Below are positions 12,701-23,830 of a DNA stretch of 64,000 bases, piece by piece (position 1 is the stretch's first letter; the number at the start of each line of letters is the position of its first letter). The notes beneath the pieces are model-generated. The model was not told where the DNA came from, made no database searches, and saw only the letters and a list, made by a program, of their open reading frames with translations. The DNA comes from Ignelater luminosus (taxonomy: Eukaryota > Arthropoda > Insecta > Coleoptera > Elateridae), in the NCBI GenBank assembly GCA_011009095.1, contig VTPC01091258.1:124001-188000 (forward strand). The letters are read 5' to 3'. A program made the translations under genes and the position numbers.

Positions 12701-13319
12701 ACTTGCCGATGCAATGAATATTACCTTGCCTGAAAACGTCGTCATTTCTTGCTTGGTAGTTGTTTCGTTGCGATCTCCTAGAAGTAAAGCGTGTTCAAAT
12801 CTACCGCTAAACGCGGTATGTGTAGTACTACAAAATGTTTTTAGAATCACGTAAAGCGTGCTTTACCTCCATTCCCGACGATACCCGACGCGCATCCCCA
12901 ACACCCATGAGGTTGTGATACAATTCTAATAATATATTTATGTTAATTTTTACCCACCTATTTTTAAACAAGATTTTTTTCAGTTATTTTTTTAATAAAG
13001 CCTGCTAAATGAGTAAATCGGTAGGAAAGCTGCACATATTGACAACATCACAACATTACTTAATCGTTCCATTAACCTTATTGCGGAAATGATAAACTAA
13101 CAGACGGTGCTAATGTTTGTAAATATAGGGGAAAAGAAGTGAACAAAAACTGCAATCCTTATTACCACCACTTAGGAGAGACTCCAAATCTGACGATTTT
13201 ACAATTTTTTGACTGTTTTCGACAACTATCAAGTGTTCGCAGATAACTAGATCATCTTATTGGCAGGTCTTTCTGTGAAAGATATTGAGAAGAAACGAAA
13301 AGTGGTTTGAGATACATAC

Positions 13320-13495
13320 TAATACAGCGTAGAGAAAAAACAACACAGAACTGGTTTATAAGTACAAAGAGGTTGGCACGAAAACTAGTTCTATAAAGTG
13401 AAGGCAGAGTCATAGAAAGTAGCGAGTCATTAAAGTACTGAGGGCTGGTAATTGACAAAAGATTGCTACTAATAGAAAATTGAAAGATCTGAAGA
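13320..13495 (+). pseudogene. possible non-LTR RT C-terminal fragment
   Basis: A weak, broken coding pattern reading SSESLKY.GLVIDKRLL near 13427-13475, preceded by a basic segment. It resembles the S.KYLGV.ID.RL block that follows the catalytic domain in jockey/R1-type reverse transcriptases. No YxDD block is visible upstream. It may be chance; the call rests on one block. Confidence 0.3.
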
Positions 13496-14354
13496 AGAAA
13501 GTACCATAAAACACATATAGGTTATTGATAATATGGGAAAAAGTTGAAAATTCAGGCCCCATATATTTAATTGATGTTAAAGATCCATTTTTTGCATAAG
13601 GTAATGAATGTTAGACGAAATATATCGAGTATTTTCTTACGAGTTTGTTGTGTAGAGGTAATACGCCCGGTATAATTAGTTGGTGAACAGTTCGATGTGT
13701 AAGCGTATTGAGACATCGAACTATGAACCGGTGAAAGAATGGAATGCGTCGATTAAGATATTTTAAGTAAGAAACTTGTGGTTATGAAAACGAATGAAGC
13801 AGCCTTAGTATAGTATAGTTAGTAATGTAGTTTAGAGTAGTTGGGTATAATAACTTGTAAATAAAATGGGTTAGATATAACGTTTACTAAAACTAAGAAC
13901 TAAAGTAATGTAACAAGAAAGTAAATATAAAATAAATATACGTATATAAAAATATAAGAATTAAAATAAGGATATTAAATATTAAAGAAATAAAAGTTAA
14001 GTATTAATAAATAACTAAACAAAGTCATAATAATAAAAGAAGTATTTTATTATACCCTTACAATTGATCTTGATATATATTCAAGATAAATATAATCGAT
14101 ATTTTTTGTATACAAGACAGAGATTTAGGGAAGAAATGGAAGGACTTGAGAATAATAAAACACACGCAGGCCTGCTAATTCTCGTCTTTTTATCCATAAA
14201 AGTTTATAGAATAACTGCAACGAAGATACTAAAGGTGGAGGTCACAAAACTTTAGCAGGTGCAACTGACTTTATTAAATTATGTTTTCCTATCTTTACGT
14301 TTCGATAAAGTGTTTGTTACTGTTGTTTTTGAGAATTAAGTAGTTAATTCTACT

Positions 14355-14500
14355 CACTATTGTCGTCTAAAATGCGTCATTATCCAGTAAGATTGGATTT
14401 TTTAATACCTCTTCAATTCAGCGGCCTATACTAAGATTTGTTCTAAATCGTTTTAAAAAGAGAATGCAATATTTGCATCGCGTTCCTTGATAGAGATTAT
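14355..14500 (-). repeat. repeat family A, partial copy 2
   Basis: The segment AATGCGTCATTATCCAGTAA and its continuation to CCTCTTCAATTCAGCGG match, in opposite orientation, the block at about 15012-15066. Inner sequence (GAATGCAATATTTGCATCGC near 14460) also has a counterpart near 14944. It is more diverged than the next two copies. Confidence 0.55.
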
Positions 14501-14654
14501 ACCTACTTTGCTGCATAACATTCTTTCCTAAAGTACGAGGTTTCCAAGATACAAGGTGTTAAAGTTTAATTTAAAATCTCTGATTGGTTTAGTACTTCAA
14601 GAACAAAATGAGGTATGGAGATGAAGTTTTCTACATGTCTTTGTTACTTTAAGG

Positions 14655-14900
14655 TATCTATTATTTTCCGTGGTTTTGTCTTTGATATATTCATCAGAGG
14701 CGGGGATTTAGGGAAAGGGCTAGCCCCCTACTCTAAAGAAGATTGTTACTCTGCTGAAAAATAAAGGAATTTCTGTATTTTTAAAATTAGCAATCGATTT
14801 AGCAAGCTTTTTGCAGTTGCTCTGTCGAATGTGTCATTTTCTAATAAAATTGGATTTTTCTAAACCGCTCAAATTCATCAGGGGTAAGATAGTTCGATAT
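14655..14900 (-). repeat. repeat family A, copy 3 (inverted)
   Basis: Reads TCATCAGAGGCGGGGATTTA, GGGCTAGCCCCCTACTC, ATTAGCAATCGATTTAGCAA, then GTCATTTTCTAATAAAATTG. Taken as reverse complement, these blocks occur in the same order in copy 4 just to the right, so the two copies form an imperfect fold-back pair. Confidence 0.65.
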
Positions 14901-14924
14901 CCTGTAGCTCGAAAACGTTACAGT

Positions 14925-15370
14925 TTAGGAAATAAAGTTAATTTCTGCCGAGGAATGCCATGCGAATGCTGTTTTTGAAATATTTAAAAAAAAACGTATG
15001 ACCGTAGCATAAGCCGTTGAATTGAAGAGGTTTAGATAAACCAATTTTACTAGAAAATGGCGCATTCTACAGGAAAGATACAAAAGCAACTTTTTTGTCA
15101 AATCGATTGTTAATTCCGAAAATAGAAACATTTTTAATTTTTCAGTGACGTAACAATTTTGTTTGAGGTAGGGGTTAGCCTCCGTGCAATTTCCCGCCTC
15201 TAATAAAAATACCAAACCAAAATTAGTAGACACCTAAGAAAAACAAGCATGCAAAAATTTCATCTCGATATCTCACTTAGTTCTTGAAATATTGAATAAG
15301 CAAGAAATCTTAAATAAAACTTTGACACCCTGTATTTCGGAAACGGTGCATATCTAGATACATATTTGTC
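14925..15370 (+). repeat. repeat family A, copy 4 (longest)
   Basis: Longest copy of the family. Landmarks are GAATTGAAGAGGTTTAG near 15018, CCAATTTTACTAGAAAATGG near 15041, GTGACGTAACAATTTTG near 15145, GGGGTTAGCC near 15173, AAATTAGTAGAC near 15220 and TTTGACACCCTGTATTTCGG near 15322. The outer half matches copy 1 at 3.6-3.85 kb. No coding capacity is seen; it looks like a non-autonomous DNA element or an old LINE/SINE tail. Confidence 0.65.
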
Positions 15371-15904
15371 TTGACTTCTATACTTATTTTCGGAGTTTTC
15401 AGCACTATTTCTTCAACACCCTAAGATTGTAAAACTCAAGCTCTATCTAATAATAATTGGTCAATGCTACGTAAGAAATCACTCCCGAACACAACTGTTA
15501 TTCGCTAAAAACAAATCTTCACTTATAACTATATTCAAGTCATTTTAAAATAGCGAGAAGACCGTAAAAATACTATGTATTAAAAAGTTAAAATAATAGT
15601 TATTTTTAATTCTTTTTCTATCTCTAATAAAAATACACACACGAGAGAGAAATTTTAATGAAAATAATAGTTTTACAATTTGTCTATAAAGAGAAGAAGT
15701 AGATGTCTTTATAAAATAGCAGGTCAAAGGCATATTATACTAACACACCTGTAATAGTCTTCCAACATTAAATAACAAAAATTTAAGACAAGAAGCTTTT
15801 AAAAACTACTTAAAATGGATTTCGATAAGTACCCAATGTTATCAAACAATGTCTTAAACAACCCCTAATACCTCAACTATTTATTATTCTTCAAGTTCTA
15901 TGTA

Positions 15905-16160
15905 GTGTGAATAAAAAGTAAGGAACATTGATGCTGGAACTTTTATTATTAGTTGTATGAAAAAAAGTTGTTAATGAGAGTTTGATGTCTGAATATTTGC
16001 CACAATTGTGTTTTTCAATTTTTTTCTGACTTTGTACTTTCGGGCTGTGACGTCATCGAAGAGTGTTTTAAAAGGTATCATATACTTTGTGTGGCGGAAT
16101 TGGATACTATCTTGTTTTCTCTTTATAGTGATGTAAAAATATTGCAAGGTTCCTTAAGAG
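15905..16160 (+). repeat. left TIR of mariner-like element
   Basis: Inverted counterpart of 17970-18224. It carries CGTCATCGAAGAGTGTTTTA, GGTATCATATACTTTGTGTG and GGAATTGGATACTATC, each found reversed on the right side. Confidence 0.85.
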
Positions 16161-16869
16161 AAGTTCTACGAACTGTTTAGATGGATTTATAGCTAATAGG
16201 TGTACTGAGGTGTAGTAGTTCGTTGGAAATCTGACATTTATTTGTGTCAAAATAAAAAAGTAAAGTGAATGGATTATTAAATTTACTTATATTGAACGAT
16301 ATCGGGGAAGCAGAAATGTGCCTTATCAAATAACAATCAATAACATTTATTTAATGTGTAATAATTATAAAGTAGGCATATTTTGATAAATATCCAAATA
16401 TTCTTTTGATCTTTATAAACAAGATGTAATTAAAACTTACATTTATCAGACTAAAACTTACATTTAATTTTCTTTTAGGTATAATGAAAAAATAAGACGA
16501 ATACATCTAAAAGGTATTGGGCATTAGACTATTCTGCAGTTTCTGTAGGCCAGAAAAACAGGCTATTTCCATTTGTATCAAATTTTTTTACAATTCATTT
16601 TTGGTGTTTATTTGGTATGGCTTTTTTACCATTAATAATAATAATTTTTTTTGTCCAAAATTTAGCAATTGAATGTATTGAGCGTTTGTAGTTTTTGGTA
16701 ATCTCTGCCTGTTGATATTTATGCGTTAATGTTAACTTTACAGAACCTTTGCATACACTATAAAACATGATATTTAACTGTTAGCAGGAATCGAGACGAA
16801 AAGACTCGGTAAATGCCGATTTCAAACCGTTAAAACAAATGCATAAATAAAACTGTCTCTTGCTAATAA

Positions 16870-17835
16870 ATGAATTATTGTATGAAGCTATTTCTAAGAA
16901 GAACTCACGAGGAGCCAATGTTTTATTTGACACTGAAACATCCAAATAGCGTACCTATCTCACGTTCCACTGTTACCAAAATTAATAACAAATTTGGGAA
17001 TGAAGAACATGTTAAAGATGTTAGAAGAAGTGGTCGCCCAAAAGCAACAACGGAAGATGAAATATTGAACGTTTTATTGCAAGTTACAAAAAATCCTCGT
17101 TCTTCGACTAGACAATTACAAGGTTAGTCAAGGAACTGCACAAAGAAAAGTTGCACCCTTATAAGGTAAACTTCAGGAACTACCCGAAGATGATTTCGAC
17201 AGACGGATTCAGTTCTGTGAAGAGATTTGGACATATGCGATAACAATCCACGTTTGGTAAATGCTGTATTCTCTGACGAAGCCACATTTTAACTGAACGG
17301 AGCTGTAAATCAACATACTTGCCGTTATTGGTCACAACGTAATCCTCATTGGCTGGAGGAATTACATACGCAGTATTCAAAGAAGATCAACGTTTGGACT
17401 GGAATTGTTGGAAGTAGAATTCTTGGCCCCGTTTTTTTTTTTGAGGGTACATTAAACGCCCGTTGTATTGTATTGTTTCCAAATGTAGAAGGACCGGGCA
17501 TACCGAACAAAGCAATTTGGTTTCAAAGGGATGGAGTCCCGTTCTATTACGGTATTTACGTTCGACAATATCTAGCTACAATTTTTGAGAATAGGTGGAT
17601 TCGGAGTTGAGGAGGTATCGCGTTGCCAGCCCGATCCCCAGATTTGAACCGGCTAGATTTTTTTTGCGGGGGCTATCTTAAACGTGTCGTTTGCGTAAAC
17701 ACACTTTAGAATTTAAAAGAACTGAAAATACAGGCAATACTAGCTGAAGTATTTAAAAATACAGTACACGGTCTTTTTAATAGAATAACTCATTGCCAGG
17801 CAGATAATGGTGAACAGCTTGAACATCTTTTATAA
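16870..17835 (+). pseudogene. DD41D mariner-like transposase, inactivated
   Basis: Decayed transposase of the element that encloses it. The N-terminal part (85 open codons from 16870) has an HTH-like region with ISRSTVTKINNKF and the basic linker RRSGRPKATTEDEI. The catalytic part keeps FSDEATF (first D, near 17272), NGAVNQHTCRYW, KINVWTGIVGSRILGPVFF and FQRDGVP (second D, near 17530). ARSPDLNRLDFF...GYLK carries the third D near 17660. Counting residues between the second and third aspartates gives 41, so DD41D. Stops occur after about 17125, inside the first catalytic block (17287) and near 17608, plus frameshifts, so no active protein can be made. The frame ends in EHLL and a stop at 17833-17835. 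The first Met at 16870 is approximate. Confidence 0.87.
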
Positions 17836-17969
17836 CAAATTAAAGTTAAACATTGTTTTTCGTTGTTTTAATAAACTAATTTGTTTCTTTTTAAAGTAAC
17901 AGTATGAGCGTTCAAAGCCACGAACAGCACACTTGAACATTATTGAATGTGATACTTCTTAAAATGTTT

Positions 17970-18224
17970 CTTAAGAAACCTTGTGATATTTTTACATGAC
18001 CTTAAAGGAAAACAGGATACTATCCAATTCCGCCACACAAAGTATATGATACCTTTTAAAACACTCTTCGATGACGTCCCAGCCTGAAACTATGACGTCA
18101 GAAAAAAATTGAAAAACATCAAATTGTGGCAAATATTTAGACATCAAACTCTCATTAACAACCTTTCTTCGTATAACCAATAGTAAAAGTTCCAGCATCA
18201 ATGTTCCTTACGTTTTATTCACAC
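17970..18224 (-). repeat. right TIR of mariner-like element
   Basis: Reverse complement of the left TIR with scattered substitutions. The 69-codon frame on the minus strand at 17992-18201 lies wholly inside this TIR and is not a gene. Confidence 0.85.
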
Positions 18225-19512
18225 TATATAATATTTGAAGTTGATACATTGAAAATAGATAGGACATTATCTATAACGTTTTTTCTTCAATCTGAAAAGC
18301 TGAACAATTTAAGCAGTTTCACATTTATACCATTGATTAGCTGTATCTCTTTATGTGACGGCTCTTAACCAATACATAAAATTTTGTTAATTGTATTTTT
18401 TTTTCAGAGATTCAAGGACAATATTAGTTGTTACTTCAAGAAATCTGACAGTGAATGGGCTAAATTGGACAGACGTTAGAGACGATACTACTCCATCTTG
18501 CAACATTGCTCGATCGTTGTAAGGTCAGTATTTAATCATTAACAATAGTAAAAAAATATAGGTCAAGCACGTACTGTTAATATCGACTAATTCTACAAGT
18601 GAAATATTTATATGTGAGATGCTAGAGAATATACATCCTGTCCCAAATTCAAGGCTCGCCATTAGGATTTCGGAAACGGTAAGAGAAACAAAGTCGGTTA
18701 GATTAGAAAAAGATTGTCAATTCTGGAGATCGATTTAGTGATGTTTTTGTTTTTAAAAAGAAATCAGGGGTTACTAGATATTCCCTGAAAACAGAAATAT
18801 CCACTTTTCTTTAAAGTGGAATATCTCATAAACTAGCAAAGGTGAAATAGAACACCGAAGAGGCAGTTTTAGAGAATTTCTTCTTAGATAGTTACCTGGA
18901 GATTTATCTTAGCTTCATAATATTGGCCCCAAAACTCACTAACCTTTTCATAAAATTTAACATGTAACATTTTGTTTGTGACTTATTGAAACAAATAGTA
19001 AAGCTAACACGTACCAAAAGGAACTTAACATTCTCAAATTAAATATAACTATTTGTCGCGTCGCTAGAAAATAAACAAACTGGAAAACATTCTTGACTAT
19101 TTGTTTTAGTTTTACCGTTATTTACTCCTCTTCAGGGGGGGGGAGAGTTATGCTAGTTAAAGTTTAGATTTAGTTAATACCATTCTAGCACAAATGAAGA
19201 TTAGGTGCATAGTTATGGTAAATATGTTTATGCAATAAATTAAAAAAAAATAATATTCAAATTACCATCATAGAAAATTTACCTACCTGTCTTTAATAAT
19301 GATCTTACAATTAGTTGAAAATCTCTGCAAATACTGCCGTGCAAGATCAAGGGCTGTTCACCCCATCTTCCACGTTTGTTTGTGTTATTAATAATAACCA
19401 CAGCTGCTAATAACTACAAAAACAGATTCTTTTATTGTGATGCAGAACTTTCATGCTTTTTGATTTTAATTTCAACATTGACAGCACTAAAATAACCAAA
19501 CATGTTTATAAA
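18225..19512. other. no gene; one old repeat relic
   Basis: No gene is seen. Around 18640-18960 there is non-coding repeat-like sequence: a CATCCTGTCCCAAATTC edge, GGAAACGGTAAGAGA at 18672-18686, and a palindromic CCACTTTTCTTTAAAGTGG near 18811. A run of nine G occurs at 19136-19144. Confidence 0.5.
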
Positions 19513-19771
19513 CTCAGGTGCAAAATAAACGGACCTACCTTACCTCCTTTAAGCTTTACCACGGCCACCGTCCAGTTTATTTTTTTCGGCATTATGTATG
19601 TACTGTTCAAAGTTAACATAATATGCTGGTTTCTTTATACACAAATACTGTAGTTTGCTATACCATGCGACTGTCTTTTATCATAAAATACCAAAAATTA
19701 GATTTCCAAAAAGAAATAAAACGCAGAAAGTATGAGAATATATTTAGTGGCCCGTTTATTTTGTACCTGAG
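19513..19771. mobile_element. 259-bp MITE with about 24-bp TIRs
   Basis: A short non-autonomous element bounded by inverted ends: CTCAGGTGCAAAATAAACGG from 19513 and its reverse complement CCGTTTATTTTGTACCTGAG ending at 19771, with the match running about 24 bases. No target duplication is obvious, so the superfamily is not assigned. Two overlapping frames of about 60 codons here are chance. Confidence 0.7.
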
Positions 19772-20909
19772 CGTATTTAATTTTAAAGATGAAAATAAAA
19801 TTAATTTATAATGAATTTGTGCTAAATGTATTTTCATAAATCCACCTTCACATTTATTATACTGTCTCAGTATTTTGCAGTAATATTTATTTAATAAATG
19901 TTTTAGTTTTTCATTTACTTAGATAACTGTGTAATAGTCTAATACGCTAATCAATGGGTATTTTTTAGGGTACACCTGATGCACCAATAAATAAATAGAA
20001 AATAAATAAGTAAATCATAAACTTTATTGTCTTAGATAAAATCATCAGCTTGTGATTAATGGTTTCTAAAAAAGATAGTATCACGTTCAATTAAATTACC
20101 AAGGTAAAACTCATATACTACCTGAATCGAAGCAATTTATTAGATTAGATATCTGGATTATAAGAATGGTAACAAATATTATAAAACGCTTTTAAAGAAG
20201 AAACATATTTTAACATATTTAGTTAGTGTTTTACCTTTTACTCAATAACTGATATTCTGAAATACTTGCTTTTTGTATTACTGTGACAGTGAACAAAACG
20301 AACAGGTCTTTAGAAAAATTAGATGATTGATGGAGTTAATAGTTTAGCTTTATATTGAATTATTTGTCCTTGATAAGTGTCAGTTGTTTTTCCGATTTCT
20401 AGCAACCTTTCTAAACCTAGTTTTAATGAAATAACGACCATAGGTTTACAAGTTTAAAATCTTTAGCACACAGCAAGTACTGATTTCATTTACGATATTT
20501 TCTTCAGCATTAAAGTATTCTAGTCTTCCCGAAGTAGTAGTTCAGAATCTCTTTGCAACCACACTTTCATTATTTTTATAAATCTTAGTCTCAATGTTCC
20601 TAACAATCTTGTAGCAATTTAAGATAGGTCAAGCAATGATGTAAGATATGAAAAGAAGTTTTATTCTTTCCATAAATCGACACTTCAGAGAAATATATAC
20701 TTGTCAGATTATCTGTGTAGTTATTTAGTCAGTGTACTGCATTTTGTAAACAACCATTATTATCCGTTTTATATTACCTTTTAACAATTCTGCTTTTTTT
20801 GGATACTCGAAACGCTATTTTGAACTGACTCGCTTTCAATTTATTTATTTTACCCTGTGAATTTCATTTTTTATCATTTTTGCTTACACATATTCTGTTT
20901 CTAATGCCA

Positions 20910-20910
<1 letters not shown>
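19772..20910. other. no gene seen
   Basis: No supported gene or repeat; plain AT-rich sequence ending at an (AAT)n tract. Confidence 0.45.
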
Positions 20911-20943
<33 letters not shown>

Positions 20944-20948
20944 TAATA
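20911..20948 (+). repeat. (TAA)n microsatellite
   Basis: About a dozen TAA units. It probably is the 3' tail of an older non-LTR insertion whose body is no longer recognisable, and it lies just upstream of the LINE fragments that follow. Confidence 0.75.
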
Positions 20949-21049
20949 GTCATAATAAGAGAAAACAAGAGCTCAATATCAGTTAGAAAAATAAAATAGT
21001 ACTACCTAGTATGTATCCTTCTGATTTGGACTCTAATATGATAGACAAA

Positions 21050-21794
21050 CATCTTTAAAATACCTTAAGAAAGACCTATTGTATACAGAAACACAAGAAT
21101 TTACAATAGGGATAAAAGACGGTGTTATACGTACAAAGAACTATGAAAAATACATTTTGAAACTTAGAGTATGTGGTAATATCAAACACATCATTGCTGA
21201 ACACTCTTCGTTTTTTAACATATATTATTTAAATAGATATAATCAGGCTGTAAAAATAATCCACCAGCAACAAGTCATCAAAACAATAATGCATTAGCAA
21301 TTATTATTATTATAAATACTAACCAAGAGCTTCTTTAGAATCGGAAAACCGTTTTATATTGAGACAGGCGGATAGATCAGTAGAATATGGCAGGTCAGGT
21401 ATTGTCCACATTAATAAAATACAAAGAATAACACATATTGTAGACACTGTTGTATCGCTTAGCCAAAATGTTGCAAAAACCGAAATAGGATACTGAAATA
21501 CCAAAATTTAGCAGCCTAAATTAAACGAATTTGGAGAGTAGATCATGTGGAGATTGTTCGTAAAGTTGTAGCTGCTACTAGTAAAGTATCAAGGCAACTT
21601 ATTAAGAATATGAAGAAAATAGATACAAAAGAAAACAATGTCTATACGATGCAAAAAGAAGCCATATTACTTGTCATTTTACACGCAGTCTTAAATATAT
21701 ACGTAGAATGAGGCAAATACCTCATCTCCTCTAATGTAGAAAAACGTAAAATTTAAAGCATCACAAGATGAGAATTATAAAATACAAAATATAG
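21050..21794 (+). pseudogene. R2-type/CRE-like non-LTR ORF C-terminus, copy 1
   Basis: Decayed C-terminal end of a single-ORF non-LTR retrotransposon of the R2/CRE-like group found in many arthropods. The pattern FTIGIKDGVIRTKNYEKYIL (from about 21097) corresponds to the conserved IQDQV..T.NY.KYI block. IIAEHS keeps the histidine of a degraded CCHC knuckle. RYNQAVKIIHQQ (near 21235) matches the R.(N/D)QVAKIIHQ block. Further on, an LYWD-like remnant, then KYQNLAA.IKRIWRVDHVEI near 21493-21560 and VAATSKVSRQLIKN near 21567 fit the endonuclease-like tail, followed by MQKEAILL. Frameshifts and stops separate these blocks. The RT itself is missing (5' truncation). An (AAT)n tail follows at 21795. 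Confidence 0.72.
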
Positions 21795-21830
21795 TAATAA
21801 TAATAATAATAATAATAACAACAATAACAA
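21795..21830 (+). repeat. (TAA)n tail of LINE copy 1
   Basis: TAA repeats directly after the copy 1 fragment, which serves as its 3' tail. Confidence 0.8.
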
Positions 21831-21839
21831 ATATAAAAT

Positions 21840-21966
21840 ATATATAAGAAATATAAAAGATACATGAAGCTTGCTGCAGAAATAAAAAATTTATACAGGA
21901 ATGCAGAAAGTTGTTGATCTAGATACCTGTAGAATTAACAAGAAAATTCTTACAACAATAATTTAG
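21840..21966 (+). pseudogene. R2-type/CRE-like non-LTR C-terminus, copy 2
   Basis: A second, shorter end fragment of the same family. It reads KRYMKLAAEIKNLY near 21857, which matches the KYQNLAA.IKRIW block of copy 1, and then GMQKVVDLDTCRINKKIL from 21899 to a stop at 21964-21966, the usual C-terminus. About 40 residues between the two blocks are deleted. A third (AAT)n tract follows at 22055. Confidence 0.6.
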
Positions 21967-22054
21967 TAGTTTAGAATGTAGTTGCCTTAGTTTTAATTTG
22001 AATTTTTATTTTCCTCTATAACTAATGCAACCAATAAAACTGTGAATGAAGAAA

Positions 22055-22081
22055 ATAACAATAATAATAACGACAATGATG

Positions 22082-22115
<34 letters not shown>

Positions 22116-22116
22116 T
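22055..22116 (+). repeat. (AAT)n microsatellite, tail of LINE copy 2
   Basis: Interrupted AAT repeats downstream of copy 2 after about 90 bp of 3' untranslated sequence. It is the third such tract within 1.2 kb. Confidence 0.8.
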
Positions 22117-22569
22117 ATTTTTTATTCCATAATAGGAAAGGAAAGGGTTTAGCAAAGCTGTTTTTCCACCTCACCCTGGAATACAAAAACAAAATGAAAA
22201 ACGAAAGATAAATCCAAAAGAGGATATTCAGTAAACTTATAATAAATAGTAGCTAATACAAAAGATATTATATATACCGTTATAATAAATATATTGGTAA
22301 TATTGGTCAAAGGACTGTCGAATAGTGGGTACTTACATTATAGTTGCTCTTGTTGTAACATTGCAGTCAATTGTTTTTTAAATATGTTAATTGCTAACGC
22401 CTTAATAGATTCGGATATCGAATAATAACCTTTTGCAACATTATACGAGATTAACCGCTCATACAACACAGTATTGTGTTGGGGTATAGTCAATATACCT
22501 CTATGGCGCAAGCTGATGTTGTGCACATCCGTCATGAATCGTATCGTACTGTATACAAGGTGTAACCAA

Positions 22570-23830
22570 TCAATAAATAAACCTCTTCATCATAACATTC
22601 TATGATGAAACATGGGTAAAAGTTTAATAACATTTTCCCCCCGGTTCCTTTGTGAGGTACAAACCCCTTTGTATTTTTAAAACAGGCAACACTGTAGGCT
22701 TTTTTTAACAATTCCGTTTTTTACATAATTACTAACTGTCTTGTCTTTAGATGGACATTTTATTTTTAAGCAAAGTGTTTCTGAAATCCCAACAGATAAA
22801 GCGCCAAATATTGAATAATTGTTATCCACATACATTCCACATTTCGAAATTTTCATGTTTTTGTTTGGCGTTTTACTATATGTAATACATCGTCCCCTAA
22901 AAGACGTCCTCTTATCATGGCTTTGCTTTGTGATTGTTTTAAAGCCTCTAATATGCTTTCAAACAAAGCACCATTACATGTTTTACATTGTGCTGTTTCA
23001 TAGAGTCGAAATGCTGTAATCTGTCGAAATCGCAGCTTAAGCCATAATATCGACTCGAATTAATTTTTTGTAGTAACTTGAGCTTCAACATCTAACTTGC
23101 TGCTTGCAAGTTTCATATACTCCTCGGGTTCTAAGTTAGTCCCTTCGCTTTTGAATCCCAGAACTAGAAGATGTGATGATAATGTCGTTTAGTTCAGGAA
23201 TTTGCATGTTTACTAAATCCTACAGTTTTAAAATTTGTACATGTTGTCCTGTTGTTGCTAAAGTAGATCTTTTCCAGTAATAAGCTGGAGATGTTACTGA
23301 AGGTTCCTCACTTCTGCGAAGAAGCCAATGAGAAAGGCTACTTGTGATTACAGCCTTTTAAAACTATCATTTATGACAAAGGTTCTCGCTAACAATAGAT
23401 ACATTTTATAATACAAAGTACCTGCAGAAGCAGCAAAATCTAAGCATTGACAATTTAAAATATCCGCATTCTTTTCATTCATCTTTACAAGAATATTATT
23501 TGCCTTTTTACGAACTCTATGTTCTGGTGCTAATTTTGCTTTAACTGAGTAAACGATTCGCTCCCTCTTGAGCTGCACATAACCCACAGCATTGTCACCT
23601 TCTAGCTCCCTAGCAGGGCTATAATTCCTTCGTTCTTAGTAATTATATGTGAATTAATTAATGCTTTTTAACATACCGCTTTGTTTTCAGACTCTTTACT
23701 TCTACTTTACTTATCTGATAGAAGTACATAATAATCATACACCATGGAGTAATCTACCTTGGGGAGATTATCTGAGTTACTTTTTACAACACCTGGCTCT
23801 ATTATGATTTGCAGATTTAAAATAAATGTC
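22570..23830 (-). pseudogene. SWIM zinc-finger / YqaJ-nuclease family gene, decayed
   Basis: Relic of a gene of the SWIM-YqaJ family that is multicopy in many insects and cnidarians. On the minus strand the blocks are, in order: LPKVDYSMVYDYY (near 23760), GDNAVGYVQLKRER (23600-23560), and APEHRVRKKANN...KMNEKN leading to NCQCLDFAASAG (SWIM finger, near 23450). Then RRSEEPSVTSPAYYWKRSTL (near 23320-23260) and LKLRFRQITAFRLYETAQCK (23045-22985) follow. The YqaJ core is NYSIFGALSVGISETLCLKI (near 22817-22758) and KCPSKDKTVSNYVKNGIVKK to about 22700. YqaJ is a lambda-exonuclease-type nuclease fold. From recalled pattern, the core normally reads PDG...EIK, so the aspartate and glutamate are replaced here by V and K, and the second half of the SWIM ligand pair (C.H) is lost. 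About 65 bp is inserted after the SWIM block. Stops and frameshifts make it non-functional. Host or element origin is unknown. Confidence 0.78.

Larger units (their letters stand above)
15905..18224 (+). mobile_element. mariner-like element with 256-bp TIRs, decayed but complete
   Basis: A 2.3-kb DNA transposon with both ends present. Left TIR 15905-16160 and right TIR 17970-18224 are inverted copies over about 256 bp. Both begin GTGTGAATAAAA and contain GTAAGGAACATTGATGC. TA dinucleotides flank the element (15903-15904 and 18225-18226), the target duplication of the Tc1/mariner superfamily. A broken transposase frame (16870-17835) lies between the TIRs in the plus direction. Such long TIRs are unusual, since most mariners have about 30 bp. 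The TIR arms have diverged moderately, so the insertion is older than the 42.3 kb one. Confidence 0.88.

Noticed and set aside
13800..14040. C-poor, purine-rich stretch as a transcribed 3' untranslated region or satellite
   Set aside because: Strand asymmetry alone is not evidence, and no periodicity or polyadenylation context was found.
17992..18201. 69-codon minus frame
   Set aside because: It lies wholly inside the right TIR of the mariner-like element.
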